DNA from: Candidatus Levybacteria bacterium RIFCSPLOWO2_02_FULL_37_18 | GTDB lineage: Bacteria > Patescibacteriota > Microgenomatia > Levybacterales > UBA12049 | Assembly (NCBI GenBank): GCA_001784115.1 | Contig: MFPD01000020.1 | Location: 1-59,888, forward strand | Length of the DNA stretch: 59,888 nucleotides | Direction of reading: 5' to 3' | Part shown: piece by piece, positions 25,381 to 34,807 of the stretch | Position numbering within the stretch: the stretch's first letter is position 1 | How the letters are laid out: every line of letters starts with the position of its first letter | Notes under the pieces: generated by a model | Databases searched by the model: none | The model's input: only the letters and a program-made list of their open reading frames with translations | What the model was told of the DNA's origin: nothing | Position numbers and translations under genes: made by a program

Positions 25381-26309
25381 TGAAAAATATTTGGATAGTT
25401 ATAGTTAATTACAACACTGAAGAATATGTTAAGAAATGTCTTTCTTCGATAGAGAAATTAGAAAAAGAAAACTTTTCACTTAATACAATCGTTGTTAATA
25501 ATAAATCGGAGAGAAAACCGGTCTTACAACTGACATCATATGTCAGGAAAAATTATCCGGAAATTTTTTTCATTGTTAATGAAAAAAATGTAGGCTTTTC
25601 AGGAGGAAATAATATCGGAATTTCTTTTGCTCTTAAGAAAGGAGCAGATTATGTTCTTCTGTTAAACAGCGACACCTGTGTTCATCCCACACTAATTAGA
25701 GAATTGTTCGAAGTTTTCGAACAAGATAATGCTATTGGAATTGTAGCTCCCAAAATATATTTTGCAAAAGGATTTGAATTCCATAAATCTAAATATAGCC
25801 AAGAAGATCTGGGAAATGTTTTGTGGTATGCCGGTGGAGAAATGGACTGGAAAAATGTTATTGGATTTCATAGAGGTGTGGACGAAGTTGATCACGGACA
25901 GTACGATACCGTTGGGGAAACACAGATTGCAACTGGTTGTTGTATGATAATAAAAAAAGAAGTGTTTAAAAAAGTGGGAATGTTTGATGAAAGATATTTT
26001 TTATACTATGAAGATGCGGATTTGAGTGTTCGTAGTAGAAAAGCAGGATTTAAAATACTTTTTACTCCAAGAGCTTTTTTATGGCATAAAAATGCGTCTT
26101 CCACAGGAGGGTCTGGTTCTGCATTGCAAGATTATTATATAACAAGAAATAGACTGCTTTTTGGAATGACGTATGCGCAATCGAGAAGTAAATATTCTTT
26201 GGTCAAGGAAAGTATGAGAATGCTACTTACAGGAAGAAAGTGGCAAAAAAGAGGAGTGATTGATTTTTACTTGAGAAGATTTGGAAAAGGAAGTTTTTCG
26301 ATTGCGTAA
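25380..26309 (+). CDS. GT2 glycosyltransferase, rhamnosyltransferase (WbbL/RfbN)-like
   Basis: This 309-residue cytoplasmic enzyme starts at ATG 25380, which shares one base with the preceding stop. WIVIVNYNTEEYVKKCLSS opens the fold. NVGFSGGNNIGI near 70-81, LLLNSDT with metal-binding N96-S-D98, and ATGCCMIIKK follow. FDERYFLYYEDADLSVRSRK is the C-terminal signature of the WbbL/rhamnosyltransferase branch, including the catalytic-base E/D-D cluster. Such enzymes add a single sugar, commonly rhamnose, to a growing lipid-linked chain. The donor is unproven. Confidence 0.84.
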   Translation: MKNIWIVIVNYNTEEYVKKCLSSIEKLEKENFSLNTIVVNNKSERKPVLQLTSYVRKNYPEIFFIVNEKNVGFSGGNNIGISFALKKGADYVLLLNSDTCVHPTLIRELFEVFEQDNAIGIVAPKIYFAKGFEFHKSKYSQEDLGNVLWYAGGEMDWKNVIGFHRGVDEVDHGQYDTVGETQIATGCCMIIKKEVFKKVGMFDERYFLYYEDADLSVRSRKAGFKILFTPRAFLWHKNASSTGGSGSALQDYYITRNRLLFGMTYAQSRSKYSLVKESMRMLLTGRKWQKRGVIDFYLRRFGKGSFSIA

Positions 26310-26310
26310 G

Positions 26311-27069
26311 ATGAAGCTGTCTGTTGTAATTATTGCCAAAAATGCAGAAAAACAAATAGGAGAGGCAATTAAATCTTGTTCTTTTGCTGATGAAGTAATA
26401 ATAATTGACAATAATTCACAAGATCAAACTCCTAAAGTTGCTGAAAAACTTGACGCAAAAGTATACGCGGTAGAATCAGACAATTTTTCCGAGTTGAGAA
26501 ACATAGGAATAGAAAAATCAAACGGTGAGTGGATTTTGTATATTGATTCGGACGAACGGGTTACAAAAGAACTGAGTAGCAAAATCATATCACAAATTCA
26601 GAAAGAAACATTTTTCTCAGCATACAGGCTTAATAGAAAAAATTTCTATTTTGGAAATTATGAATGGCCTTATATCGAAAGATTAGAACGTTTATTTAAG
26701 AAAAATAACTTGAAGAATTGGTATGGACAGCTACATGAAAGTCCAATCGTTGATGGTCCAATAGGAGAACTACACGGATTTCTTCTTCATTACACGCATC
26801 AAGATCTAGAATCAATGCTTAATAAAACGATAGAATGGTCTAAAATAGAAGCTGAGTTGCGGTTTAAATCAGATCATCCCAAAATGACTTGGTGGAGATT
26901 TCCGAGGGTTATGATAAAAGCATTTATTAATTCTTACATTACACAGGGTGGTTGGAAAGCAGGAGCAACTGGAATTGTAGAAGGTACATATCAGGCATTT
27001 AGTATTTTTATCACATATGCAAGGTTATGGGAGCTTCAGGAGAAAGTAATGAAGAAGAATGAAATATAA
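26311..27069 (+). CDS. GT2 glycosyltransferase, WaaE-like
   Basis: This enzyme of 252 residues starts at ATG 26311, one base after the upstream stop; an upstream TTG (26281) would add ten non-conserved residues. LSVVIIAKNAEKQIGEAIKS, IIDNNSQDQT and YIDSDERVTKEL (metal-binding DSD followed by E) define the family. RKNFYFGNYEWPYIERLERL and LHESPIVDG correspond to the acceptor-side motifs of WaaE relatives. A weak hydrophobic C-terminal stretch may touch the membrane. It overlaps a PMT-like gene by 11 bases. It is similar to 24466 but shorter. Confidence 0.83.
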   Translation: MKLSVVIIAKNAEKQIGEAIKSCSFADEVIIIDNNSQDQTPKVAEKLDAKVYAVESDNFSELRNIGIEKSNGEWILYIDSDERVTKELSSKIISQIQKETFFSAYRLNRKNFYFGNYEWPYIERLERLFKKNNLKNWYGQLHESPIVDGPIGELHGFLLHYTHQDLESMLNKTIEWSKIEAELRFKSDHPKMTWWRFPRVMIKAFINSYITQGGWKAGATGIVEGTYQAFSIFITYARLWELQEKVMKKNEI

Positions 27070-28201
27070 AGTTATCACTTCGGTGCTTGTTATTCTTTTA
27101 TTTTTCAGGGTTAGTTTCCAACTTCTTAATAATATGGAAAGTATTTTTGCTCGGAATTATCATAATAAATATGAACACTTATACTCCAATTACTATTCTT
27201 CTCAGTATGTAAAAAAAGATCACCCGAATATTATTCCAGATAATGCATTGGAAGCATTTGCGGGAGGAATATTTCTCAAAGGTTTAAATCCAATTCTTAT
27301 CGTTCATGATCAACCTCCGCTTGGAAGATATATTATTTCCTTTTCAATCCTTCTTTTTGATAATGTAAGTACGATTCCAGTATTTCTTCATTTACTTTCA
27401 GTAGTTGGATTACTACTCATTTCAAAGAAAATATTTAGAAAATTTTTACCCGCTGTTATACCAGTAGGAATTTTTGTTAGTCAATCTTTTTTTCTTAATG
27501 AAATGAATGTAGCACCAACTTTGGAACCTATTCAGTTGCCATTTATTATTTTTTCTTTATATTTTTTTATAAAAGGGATTGAGGAGAAAAAAGATATACC
27601 ATGGTTTATTCTTTCTGCGATTATGGTAGGCTTTGTCATTAGTATTCGCTTTTTTAGTCTTGGGGTTGCGCTTGTTGCTTCAATGAGTTCGTGTATTCTT
27701 ATTACAGAAAGAATGAGAAAAAAAACAATTCATTTTTTTTTGGTATTACCATTATCGATACTTGTGCTTCTTTTATCCTATACGAAAACAATAGTAAGCG
27801 GATATTCTATACTACAAATTTTTGGGATACAAAAATACATGCTTTTATATCACCAATCTAAATTTACTTTACCGTTAACTGTTTGGGATCTTCTCATGTT
27901 TAATAGATGGCATACCTGGTGGGGAAATCGTGCAATATCAAAAGACCCCGAGTGGTCAGTTTTCTGGCCAATATCAACAATACTTTCATTCCTTAATATA
28001 ATTGGATTTAGTCTAAAAAAGTTCCATCTTAGTATATCAGAAAAAGTACTTTCATTTTGGATAGTTTGGTATATGATTTTATTGTCACTAGGATATTCTT
28101 CAACTCGTTATTTTTTGCCATTAATTCCCTTTTTGTATATGTTAGGTTTTGCAGTACTGTATAAACTTTTTAATAAATTTCGAAAATCTCACGATGATTA
28201 A
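27059..28201 (+). CDS. PMT-like GT-C glycosyltransferase, divergent third copy
   Basis: This polytopic protein of 380 residues is distantly similar to 8753 and 10723. The outer loop has DNALEAFAGGIFLKG where the other copies have DDGLYAYAGWEYVHG, so the second acidic residue of the DD pair is missing and one Asp (about residue 61) and a downstream Glu remain. QPPLGRYIISFSILLFDN follows, then RWHTWWGNRAI...EWSVFWP and a C-terminal STRYFLPLIPFLY. The altered loop may change the acceptor or donor. It overlaps the next gene by eight bases. Confidence 0.7.
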   Translation: MKYKVITSVLVILLFFRVSFQLLNNMESIFARNYHNKYEHLYSNYYSSQYVKKDHPNIIPDNALEAFAGGIFLKGLNPILIVHDQPPLGRYIISFSILLFDNVSTIPVFLHLLSVVGLLLISKKIFRKFLPAVIPVGIFVSQSFFLNEMNVAPTLEPIQLPFIIFSLYFFIKGIEEKKDIPWFILSAIMVGFVISIRFFSLGVALVASMSSCILITERMRKKTIHFFLVLPLSILVLLLSYTKTIVSGYSILQIFGIQKYMLLYHQSKFTLPLTVWDLLMFNRWHTWWGNRAISKDPEWSVFWPISTILSFLNIIGFSLKKFHLSISEKVLSFWIVWYMILLSLGYSSTRYFLPLIPFLYMLGFAVLYKLFNKFRKSHDD

Positions 28202-30425
28202 AAATAAGATTTCAATTTTGATTATAGTCTTAATCTGGGTTATTTTTTCATTTCCTTACGTAATAAACAGAAAAGTTCCTTTTCCTTCAACATATCAGGT
28301 AAATAACTTTGCCCCATGGAGTCATTATGAAAAGTTTTGGGGGCCTGTAAAAAATGGAGCAATGCCAGATATTATAACTCAAATATATCCATGGAAGCAC
28401 CTTACAATAGAAACATATAAATCAAATCAAATTCCTTTTTGGAATCCGTATAATTTTTCAGGTAATCCTCATCTGGCAAATTTCCAAACTGCAGTATTTA
28501 CACCATTAAACATTTTATTTTTTATATTTCCGTTTATCTATGCATGGTCTATTATTGTTCTTATTCAACCTTTGATAGCTGGATTGTGCATGTATATATT
28601 CTTACGTTCACTTGAAGTGAGCAAAGAAGGTTCTCTTATCGGTTCAATAACCTTTATGTTCTGCGGATTTATGGTGGTGTGGATGGCATACGCAACTCTA
28701 TCAATGGCTATTGCTTTTTTTCCCTTGACTCTTTTTGCAATAGAAAAAATATATAAAAAACCAATGATTAGGTATCTTTTACTTTTGAGTTTATCGATCG
28801 TCCTATCTTTATTTTCAGGACATTTCCAGACAAGTATTTATTTACTGCTATTTTCATTTGTTTTTTTCGTTTTTAAATTTTTTACAACTAAAAAAAATAA
28901 AGAAGGGATTTTTGTAATAACAGGTTTTCTACTGGGAATTATGTTATCAATGCCTCAGCTTATTCCCGCTATTAATCTTTATCTGAATTCAGTAAGAAGT
29001 GTAATTTTTAATCAAAGTGGCGGTATACCTTTTTATTATCTTGTTACCATTTTCTCACCTGATTTTTTTGGAAATCCAGTTACGCGAAACGATTGGTTTG
29101 GATATTATGCTGAATGGTCAAGTTTTGTAGGAATAATACCGTTGACGCTTGCGATTTTTTCGTTGTACAGGCTAAGAAATAAAACAATACTTTTTTTTAC
29201 AATAAGTACCGTAATTATTTTATTGCTGGCAATAGATTCGCCGCTACAGAAGTTTGTTGGTAATCTTGAAATACCTGTGCTTTCTACCAGTAACCCGTCC
29301 CGGATTATTGTACTTTTTAGTTTTTCTATTGCTGTATTGGCATCATTTGGATTGGATATTTTTAAAGAAATTGTATTGGTAAAATCAAAAAAGAAATATT
29401 TCCCACATATAGTAGTCGGTTTTATGCTTTTAATTATTTGGATATTGACTTTTGGTTTGTATGTTTTACCAGAGGATAAAAGTTTTATTGCAAAGCGAAA
29501 CCTTATTTTTCCTACGTTGTTATTGACTATTTTTGTACTAACTACTTGGTTAAGTAAATTCTACCGAAACAAAAAAAATAGATTTTTAATTATTTCAGTA
29601 GTTGCTTTTGGTATGATTTCCTTTGACAGTTTACGATTTGTGCAGAAGTGGATGCCTTATGATCCAAAAGAATTAGTATTTCCACAAACTTCTATCGTAA
29701 AGGCAATAAAGAAAGAAATTGGCTACAACAGAATATACGGAAATTTAGGAACAGAAGTAAATACCTACTATAAGATTCCATCTATTGAAGGATATGATCC
29801 GTTATACATTAATAGATATGGAGAATTTATAGAATCTGCTGAAACCGGAAAATACAAATCAGCAATGAGGTCTGTAGTTAGGCTTGAACGAGGGACAAAG
29901 TATACGAATAGGGTATTAGATTTGCTTGGGGTTTCTATAATTTTCCATCCTATAGCCGATACAAATCAGGGATGGGCTTATCCTGTTTGGGAAGATAAAG
30001 AACGTAATTCTTTAATTTATAAAGACAACAAGTTCGAGCTTTTTAAGAATAAGAAAGCTCTTAATAGAGTTCAATTGTTTTACAACTACCTTGTTTTAAA
30101 GGATAACAAAAAACTTCTTGAACAGTTTTATAATGATGATTTTGATTTTAGAAAAGTTCTACTCTTGGAAGAATATCCTAAAGGCAGCATTTCTGGTGAG
30201 GGAACAGGAAGTGCAAAGATAATTTCTTACACACCAAATAAAATAGTAGTAGAATCAGAATCTACATCTTCTGCATTGCTTTTTCTTTCCGATAATTTTT
30301 ATCCGGGATGGAAGGCAAAAGTAAATGGTAAAGAGGCAAAAATATATCGAGCTGATTATAGTTTTAGGAGTGTAATTGTCCCGTCTGGAAAATCCATAGT
30401 TGAGTTTACATATTCCCTCTACTAA
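28194..30425 (+). CDS. YfhO-family membrane protein, lacking the last helix
   Basis: This 743-residue paralogue of 13283 starts at ATG 28194, eight bases before the upstream stop; the in-frame ATG at 28149 would run deep into that gene. IPFWNPYNFSGNPHLANFQT, SPDFFGNPVTRNDW and NPSRIIVLFSFS match the family. The outer beta domain with FLSDNFYPGWKAKVNG and RADYSFRSVIV is intact, but the protein stops about three residues after a TYSLY string, so the final membrane helix and basic tail of 13283 are absent. The stop is not followed by an in-frame hydrophobic stretch. It is the last gene before the internal promoter at 30462. Confidence 0.83.
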   Translation: MIKNKISILIIVLIWVIFSFPYVINRKVPFPSTYQVNNFAPWSHYEKFWGPVKNGAMPDIITQIYPWKHLTIETYKSNQIPFWNPYNFSGNPHLANFQTAVFTPLNILFFIFPFIYAWSIIVLIQPLIAGLCMYIFLRSLEVSKEGSLIGSITFMFCGFMVVWMAYATLSMAIAFFPLTLFAIEKIYKKPMIRYLLLLSLSIVLSLFSGHFQTSIYLLLFSFVFFVFKFFTTKKNKEGIFVITGFLLGIMLSMPQLIPAINLYLNSVRSVIFNQSGGIPFYYLVTIFSPDFFGNPVTRNDWFGYYAEWSSFVGIIPLTLAIFSLYRLRNKTILFFTISTVIILLLAIDSPLQKFVGNLEIPVLSTSNPSRIIVLFSFSIAVLASFGLDIFKEIVLVKSKKKYFPHIVVGFMLLIIWILTFGLYVLPEDKSFIAKRNLIFPTLLLTIFVLTTWLSKFYRNKKNRFLIISVVAFGMISFDSLRFVQKWMPYDPKELVFPQTSIVKAIKKEIGYNRIYGNLGTEVNTYYKIPSIEGYDPLYINRYGEFIESAETGKYKSAMRSVVRLERGTKYTNRVLDLLGVSIIFHPIADTNQGWAYPVWEDKERNSLIYKDNKFELFKNKKALNRVQLFYNYLVLKDNKKLLEQFYNDDFDFRKVLLLEEYPKGSISGEGTGSAKIISYTPNKIVVESESTSSALLFLSDNFYPGWKAKVNGKEAKIYRADYSFRSVIVPSGKSIVEFTYSLY

Positions 30426-30438
30426 CGCTTAAGTTTTC

Positions 30439-30467
30439 TTTCCAATAAAAGCAAAAATTGATACAAT
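30439..30467 (+). promoter_or_regulatory. Predicted internal leaderless promoter
   Basis: TTTCCA (30439-30444), 17 bases, then TACAAT (30462-30467) are followed after exactly six bases by the ATG at 30474. The spacing equals that at 6780-6792 and 54092-54104. It lies in a 48-base gap, one of the largest in the cluster, and would start a second transcription unit. Confidence 0.55.
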
Positions 30468-30473
30468 TGGTTA

Positions 30474-31547
30474 ATGAACATAGGAATATACGATCCTTAT
30501 TTGGATACTATGGGTGGTGGAGAAAAGTACATGCTTACTGCTGCTAGTTGTCTATCAAAGAATAATAATGTATCAATCTTTTGGGAACAAAAAAGTGTAC
30601 AAGAAATCAAAAAGATCGCAAACAGCAGATTTGGTTTTGATCTCTCATCAATTCGATTTACTAAGAATATTTTTTCAAAAAATATCTCGTTTTTAGAGCG
30701 TCATACTCAATTAAGAAAATATGACGCTATTTTTTATCTAAGTGATGGTAGTATTCCATTACTTTTGTCAAGAAAATTAGTACTGCATTTTCAGTTCCCG
30801 GTAAATTGGGTTTGTGCAAGCTTGTTAACAAGAACTAAATTTGCAAGTATCAAGAATGTGGTTTGTAATTCTTATTACACAAAAAAATATATAGATAAAA
30901 CTTTTTCAACAAAAAGTATAGTTGTTTATCCTCCTGCTAATGATTATGAGTTTAAAAAAATTCCTAAAAAAAATATTATTTTAACCGTTGGACGTTTTAA
31001 TCCCATGCCTGGAGGCGGAAATTTTAAGAAGCTGGATGTAATGATTACTATATTTAAAGAAATGATTGATACGGGAGCAAAAAATTGGGAATTATATGTT
31101 GTAGCAAGTTTTAAAAAACAAGAAGAAGGAGAAATCGCAAAGTTAGAAGAAACAGTAGAAAACTATCCTATTTTTATTATGAAAAATATTCCATATGAAA
31201 AGTTGAACGATTTTTACCTCAGATCAAAAATATATTGGCATGGGGCAGGATATGGTGAAGATTTAGAAAATCATCCTGAGAGAGCAGAGCATTTTGGTAT
31301 TGCAACAGTAGAAGCAATGAAGAATGGCGCAGTACCTGTTGTGATTAGTGCAGGAGGACAACCGGAGATTGTAAAGGAGGGCGTAAACGGATTTTTGTGG
31401 AACACAAAAGAAGAACTAATACGAAAAACAATCCACCTTATCGAAAACCCCAAGATTCTTGAAAAAATTTCACAAAATTCACGATTGATAAGTAATACAT
31501 TTAGTATGGAAAAATTTTGCAGCGAGATAAATAGTGTTTTTAAATGA
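30474..31547 (+). CDS. GT4 glycosyltransferase (ALG11/mannosyltransferase-like)
   Basis: This cytoplasmic GT-B enzyme of 357 residues begins IGIYDPYLDTMGGGEKYML (3-21), whose glycine-rich loop binds the donor. HFQFPVNWV and VCNSYYTKKYID follow in the acceptor half. VGRFNPMPGGGNFKKLDV starts the donor half. The EX7E motif is E-HFGIATV-E in the region before AMKNGAVPVV, and GQPEIVKEGVNGFLW closes it. The ALG11-like pattern suggests a mannosyltransferase, but the sugar is not certain. It probably has a leaderless mRNA start. It overlaps the next YfhO gene by four bases. Confidence 0.85.
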   Translation: MNIGIYDPYLDTMGGGEKYMLTAASCLSKNNNVSIFWEQKSVQEIKKIANSRFGFDLSSIRFTKNIFSKNISFLERHTQLRKYDAIFYLSDGSIPLLLSRKLVLHFQFPVNWVCASLLTRTKFASIKNVVCNSYYTKKYIDKTFSTKSIVVYPPANDYEFKKIPKKNIILTVGRFNPMPGGGNFKKLDVMITIFKEMIDTGAKNWELYVVASFKKQEEGEIAKLEETVENYPIFIMKNIPYEKLNDFYLRSKIYWHGAGYGEDLENHPERAEHFGIATVEAMKNGAVPVVISAGGQPEIVKEGVNGFLWNTKEELIRKTIHLIENPKILEKISQNSRLISNTFSMEKFCSEINSVFK

Positions 31548-33838
31548 AGAATTTATTTATTGTTTTAAGTTTAATATTACTTGTCGGATTATTCTTCAGG
31601 CCTGTTTTGGTTGGCAAATTGCCAATTCCGGCTGATACAATAATTGGGTTTTATCATCCATTTCGCGATTTATATTCTAAAAATTACCCCCGCGGAATTC
31701 CTTATAAAAATTCACTTATTACAGATCCGGTAAGACAACAATATCCTTGGAAGTTTTTAGTTATTTCTTTGGAAAAGAATTTCAAACTTCCCCTGTGGAA
31801 TCCTTATAGTTTTAGCGGTACGCCTTTATTAGGAAATTATCAATCCTCCTCTTTTTATCCCCTAAATGTTATTTTTTTGTTCTTGCCTTTTGACAAAGCT
31901 TGGACAATTTTGATTGTTTTACAGACTATTTTAGCTGGTTTGTTTCTGTATCTCTATCTCGATTACTTCAGGATTCACAAAGTTGCTAGTTTTTTTGGTG
32001 CTTTTACCTGGGCGTTTTGTGGATTTTCAATTGCCTGGCTTACGTGGAATACAATTCTTCAGACCGCATTATGGTTGCCATTGTTATTGTTGGCAAAAGA
32101 ACATCTTTTAAAAAAATGTTCCAAAAAGTGGGTATTAATTTTTTTATTGGCTGAATGTAGTGCAATTTTTGCCGGGCATTTACAGGTTTATTTTTACTTT
32201 TTTTTAATAAGCAATGTGTATTTGGCAATTCGAATAGTTCAAACTTTATACAAGAATAATATCAAAAAAAATATTTGGAAAATGGTAATTAAAAAATATA
32301 TTCCTTTTTTGGTTTTAGGAGGAGTTGTTTTTTTTATTACATTTATTCAATGGTATCCTGCTTTGCAATTCATTTTGCTCTCAGCAAGATCAATAGATCA
32401 AACAAATTGGCAAAACGATGGATGGTTTATTCCCTGGCAGCACCTTATACAGTTTGTTGCACCTGATTTTTTTGGCAACCCTGCTACGCTGAATTATTGG
32501 GGGGTGTGGAATTATGGAGAACTCGTTGGATACATAGGAATAATTCCTTTTTTGATGAGCATATACGCAATATTATTCAGAAGGGATAAGAAAACATTTT
32601 TCTTTGGAACATTATTTTTTCTTTCATTGATTTTTTCTCTGCCTACATTTATTGCTAAAATTCCATATCTATTACATCTGCCATTTATTTCCTCAGCCCA
32701 ACCTACACGTTTTTTGTTTGTTACGGATTTTTCACTTGCAGTTTTGGCTGGACTCGGGTTTGATTATTTCATAAGATATAAAAAAAATATAGTGTATCCA
32801 CCGATGTTTTTAGGCTTGGTTTTAGGAGGATTATGGTTTTTTGTTTCTTATCTTGGAAAAAACTTTATTCTTCCCCAAAATCTTTCAGTTGCAAAACATA
32901 ATCTTATTTTGCCCACTATAGTTTTTTTGGTAATTTCAGTAATTGTGTTTTATGGTTTCTTACATAAGAATAAAATGATTCAAATCATTTTATTAACGAT
33001 TCTATTATTAATTACAATTTTTGATTTACTTCGCTTTTCGGAAAAATTTACTCCATTTTCCAAGAAAGAGTATCTCTTTCCAAGTACTAGGGCTATTGAG
33101 TTCTTGCAAAAAAATATTGGGAATTATAGGATTATGTCAACCGATTCAAGAATTCTTCCGCCTAACTTTTCAATTATGTATAAGCTGCAAAGTATAGAAG
33201 GATATGATCCGTTATATCTAAAAAGATATGGAGAATTAATAGCAGCATTAGAGCGGGGCAAACCAGATATTAGCCCTCCTTTTGGTTTTAATCGTATTAT
33301 TACTCCTCATAATTTCGAATCAAGAATTATTGATCTGCTTGGAGTTCGATACATACTTTCTCTTTCTGATCTTTCATCATCAAAACTTAAGGAAGTGTTT
33401 CAAGAAGGTCAGACACGCGTATATGAAAATAGAAATGCCCTTCCTCGCGTATTCTTTGTCGAAAAAATACACGAATTCACTTATAGCAAAGATAAAGAAA
33501 AAGCACTTCATCAATTGTTTGATCAAAATTTTAATCCTAGAGTAGCAGCGGTAATAGAATATGAGAACCCAGACCATGTTGTTATTAAACGAGGAACTCG
33601 ATCGGAGAAATGGTCAGTTGGAAAAGTAGATATTATTAGTTACTCTGAGAATAAAATAGTTCTTGCTGTAGAAAATACAGGAGATGGATTTTTGGTTCTT
33701 ACCGATACTTTTTATCCAATCTGGAAAGCAAAAATTGACGATTCTCAAATAAAAATATATAGAACTGACTATAATTTCAGGGGAATTTTTGTTCCAAAAG
33801 GAAAACACACGATTGAATTTTATACAACATTACTTTAA
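31544..33838 (+). CDS. YfhO-family membrane protein, lacking the last helix
   Basis: This 764-residue third YfhO paralogue has PLWNPYSFSGTPLLGNYQSS, APDFFGNPATLNYWG and QPTRFLFVTDFS as family signatures. The C-terminal outer domain includes FLVLTDTFYPIWKAKIDD and RTDYNFRGIFV, and ends at TTLL without the final membrane helix, exactly as in 28194. The stop codon lies inside a 26-base perfect palindrome at 33832-33857. Whether the shortened ends leave these two copies unanchored at the C-terminus or are normal for a subfamily is unknown. Confidence 0.83.
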   Translation: MKNLFIVLSLILLVGLFFRPVLVGKLPIPADTIIGFYHPFRDLYSKNYPRGIPYKNSLITDPVRQQYPWKFLVISLEKNFKLPLWNPYSFSGTPLLGNYQSSSFYPLNVIFLFLPFDKAWTILIVLQTILAGLFLYLYLDYFRIHKVASFFGAFTWAFCGFSIAWLTWNTILQTALWLPLLLLAKEHLLKKCSKKWVLIFLLAECSAIFAGHLQVYFYFFLISNVYLAIRIVQTLYKNNIKKNIWKMVIKKYIPFLVLGGVVFFITFIQWYPALQFILLSARSIDQTNWQNDGWFIPWQHLIQFVAPDFFGNPATLNYWGVWNYGELVGYIGIIPFLMSIYAILFRRDKKTFFFGTLFFLSLIFSLPTFIAKIPYLLHLPFISSAQPTRFLFVTDFSLAVLAGLGFDYFIRYKKNIVYPPMFLGLVLGGLWFFVSYLGKNFILPQNLSVAKHNLILPTIVFLVISVIVFYGFLHKNKMIQIILLTILLLITIFDLLRFSEKFTPFSKKEYLFPSTRAIEFLQKNIGNYRIMSTDSRILPPNFSIMYKLQSIEGYDPLYLKRYGELIAALERGKPDISPPFGFNRIITPHNFESRIIDLLGVRYILSLSDLSSSKLKEVFQEGQTRVYENRNALPRVFFVEKIHEFTYSKDKEKALHQLFDQNFNPRVAAVIEYENPDHVVIKRGTRSEKWSVGKVDIISYSENKIVLAVENTGDGFLVLTDTFYPIWKAKIDDSQIKIYRTDYNFRGIFVPKGKHTIEFYTTLL

Positions 33839-33857
33839 TGATGTACATCATTAAAGT
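33832..33857 (+). repeat. 26-base perfect palindrome over a stop codon
   Basis: Arms of 13 bases (ACTTTAATGATGT and its complement) meet at a TGTACA centre. The TAA stop of the YfhO gene (33836-33838) is in the left arm, and the GT2 ATG at 33865 follows seven bases after the right arm. In RNA it forms a tight hairpin with no U-run; in DNA it could be an operator. Confidence 0.6.
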
Positions 33858-33864
33858 ATAAGAT

Positions 33865-34806
33865 ATGAAAATAAGTATTATAATTCCAAATTATAATGGA
33901 GAAGAATTATTAAAAGAAAACTTTCCTAAGGTAATTACTAGTATTTCTCATGGTTCGTTTCAGGTTGAAGAAGTAATAATTGTTGATGATTATTCAAACG
34001 ACAATAGTAAAGAAGTAATAAAAACATTTATTGATCAATACAAAGATAGAATTAGAATATTTTTTATAGAAAATGAAAAAAATCTTGGGTTCTCATCCTC
34101 AGTAAACAAGGGTGTTGATAATGCCACAGGTGATTTTGTCGTGTTATTAAACACCGATGTTGTTCCTGAAAATGAATTTTTGTCCAAAGCATTAAGACAT
34201 TTTGGGCAAAAAGATGTTTTTGCAGTAGGGTGTTTGGATAAAAGTGTAGAAAGTGGAAAAGTCGTGTTTCGTGGAAGAGGTATAGGAAAATGGGAAAGAG
34301 GATTCTTGGTACATAGTCGAGGTGAAATAAATAAAACAAATACCCTTTGGGTCAGTGGAGGAAGCGGAATATTTAGAAGATCAATCTGGGAAAAATTAGG
34401 TGGATTTTCTGAGGTGTATAATCCTTTTTATTGGGAAGATATAGATTTATCATATAAGGCTCTCAAATCAGGATATAGAATAATTTTCGAACCTCAAAGT
34501 GTTGTGGTTCATAAACATGAAAAGGGGGCTATAAAAATAAAATATTCCACATTTTGGGTTCGTGTCATATCATATAGAAATCAAATATTATTTGTTTGGT
34601 TAAATATTACTGATTTAAACCTTATTATTTCCCATGTAGTATGGATGCCATACTATTTTTTACGATCTTTGGTAAAAGGTGATATCACGTTTTATGTTGG
34701 GTTTTGTTATGTTCTAATAAAATTGTCACACGTAGTCTTTATAAGGAATAGAAACAAAAAAACGTTTCTTAAAAATGATCAAGATGTAATTGATATGGTT
34801 AAATAG
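33865..34806 (+). CDS. GT2 glycosyltransferase, rhamnosyltransferase-like
   Basis: This cytoplasmic GT-A enzyme of 313 residues starts ISIIIPNYNGEELLKENFP. VDDYSNDNSKEV, KNLGFSSSVNKGVDNATG and VLLNTDVVPEN (N-T-D metal site) follow, and GFSEVYNPFYWEDIDLSYKALK is the C-terminal E-D signature of the WbbL branch. Two moderately hydrophobic segments near 235-290 suggest a membrane-associated tail. It sits between a palindrome and a DUF2079 gene and is a likely single-sugar transferase. Confidence 0.83.
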   Translation: MKISIIIPNYNGEELLKENFPKVITSISHGSFQVEEVIIVDDYSNDNSKEVIKTFIDQYKDRIRIFFIENEKNLGFSSSVNKGVDNATGDFVVLLNTDVVPENEFLSKALRHFGQKDVFAVGCLDKSVESGKVVFRGRGIGKWERGFLVHSRGEINKTNTLWVSGGSGIFRRSIWEKLGGFSEVYNPFYWEDIDLSYKALKSGYRIIFEPQSVVVHKHEKGAIKIKYSTFWVRVISYRNQILFVWLNITDLNLIISHVVWMPYYFLRSLVKGDITFYVGFCYVLIKLSHVVFIRNRNKKTFLKNDQDVIDMVK

Positions 34807-34807
34807 T

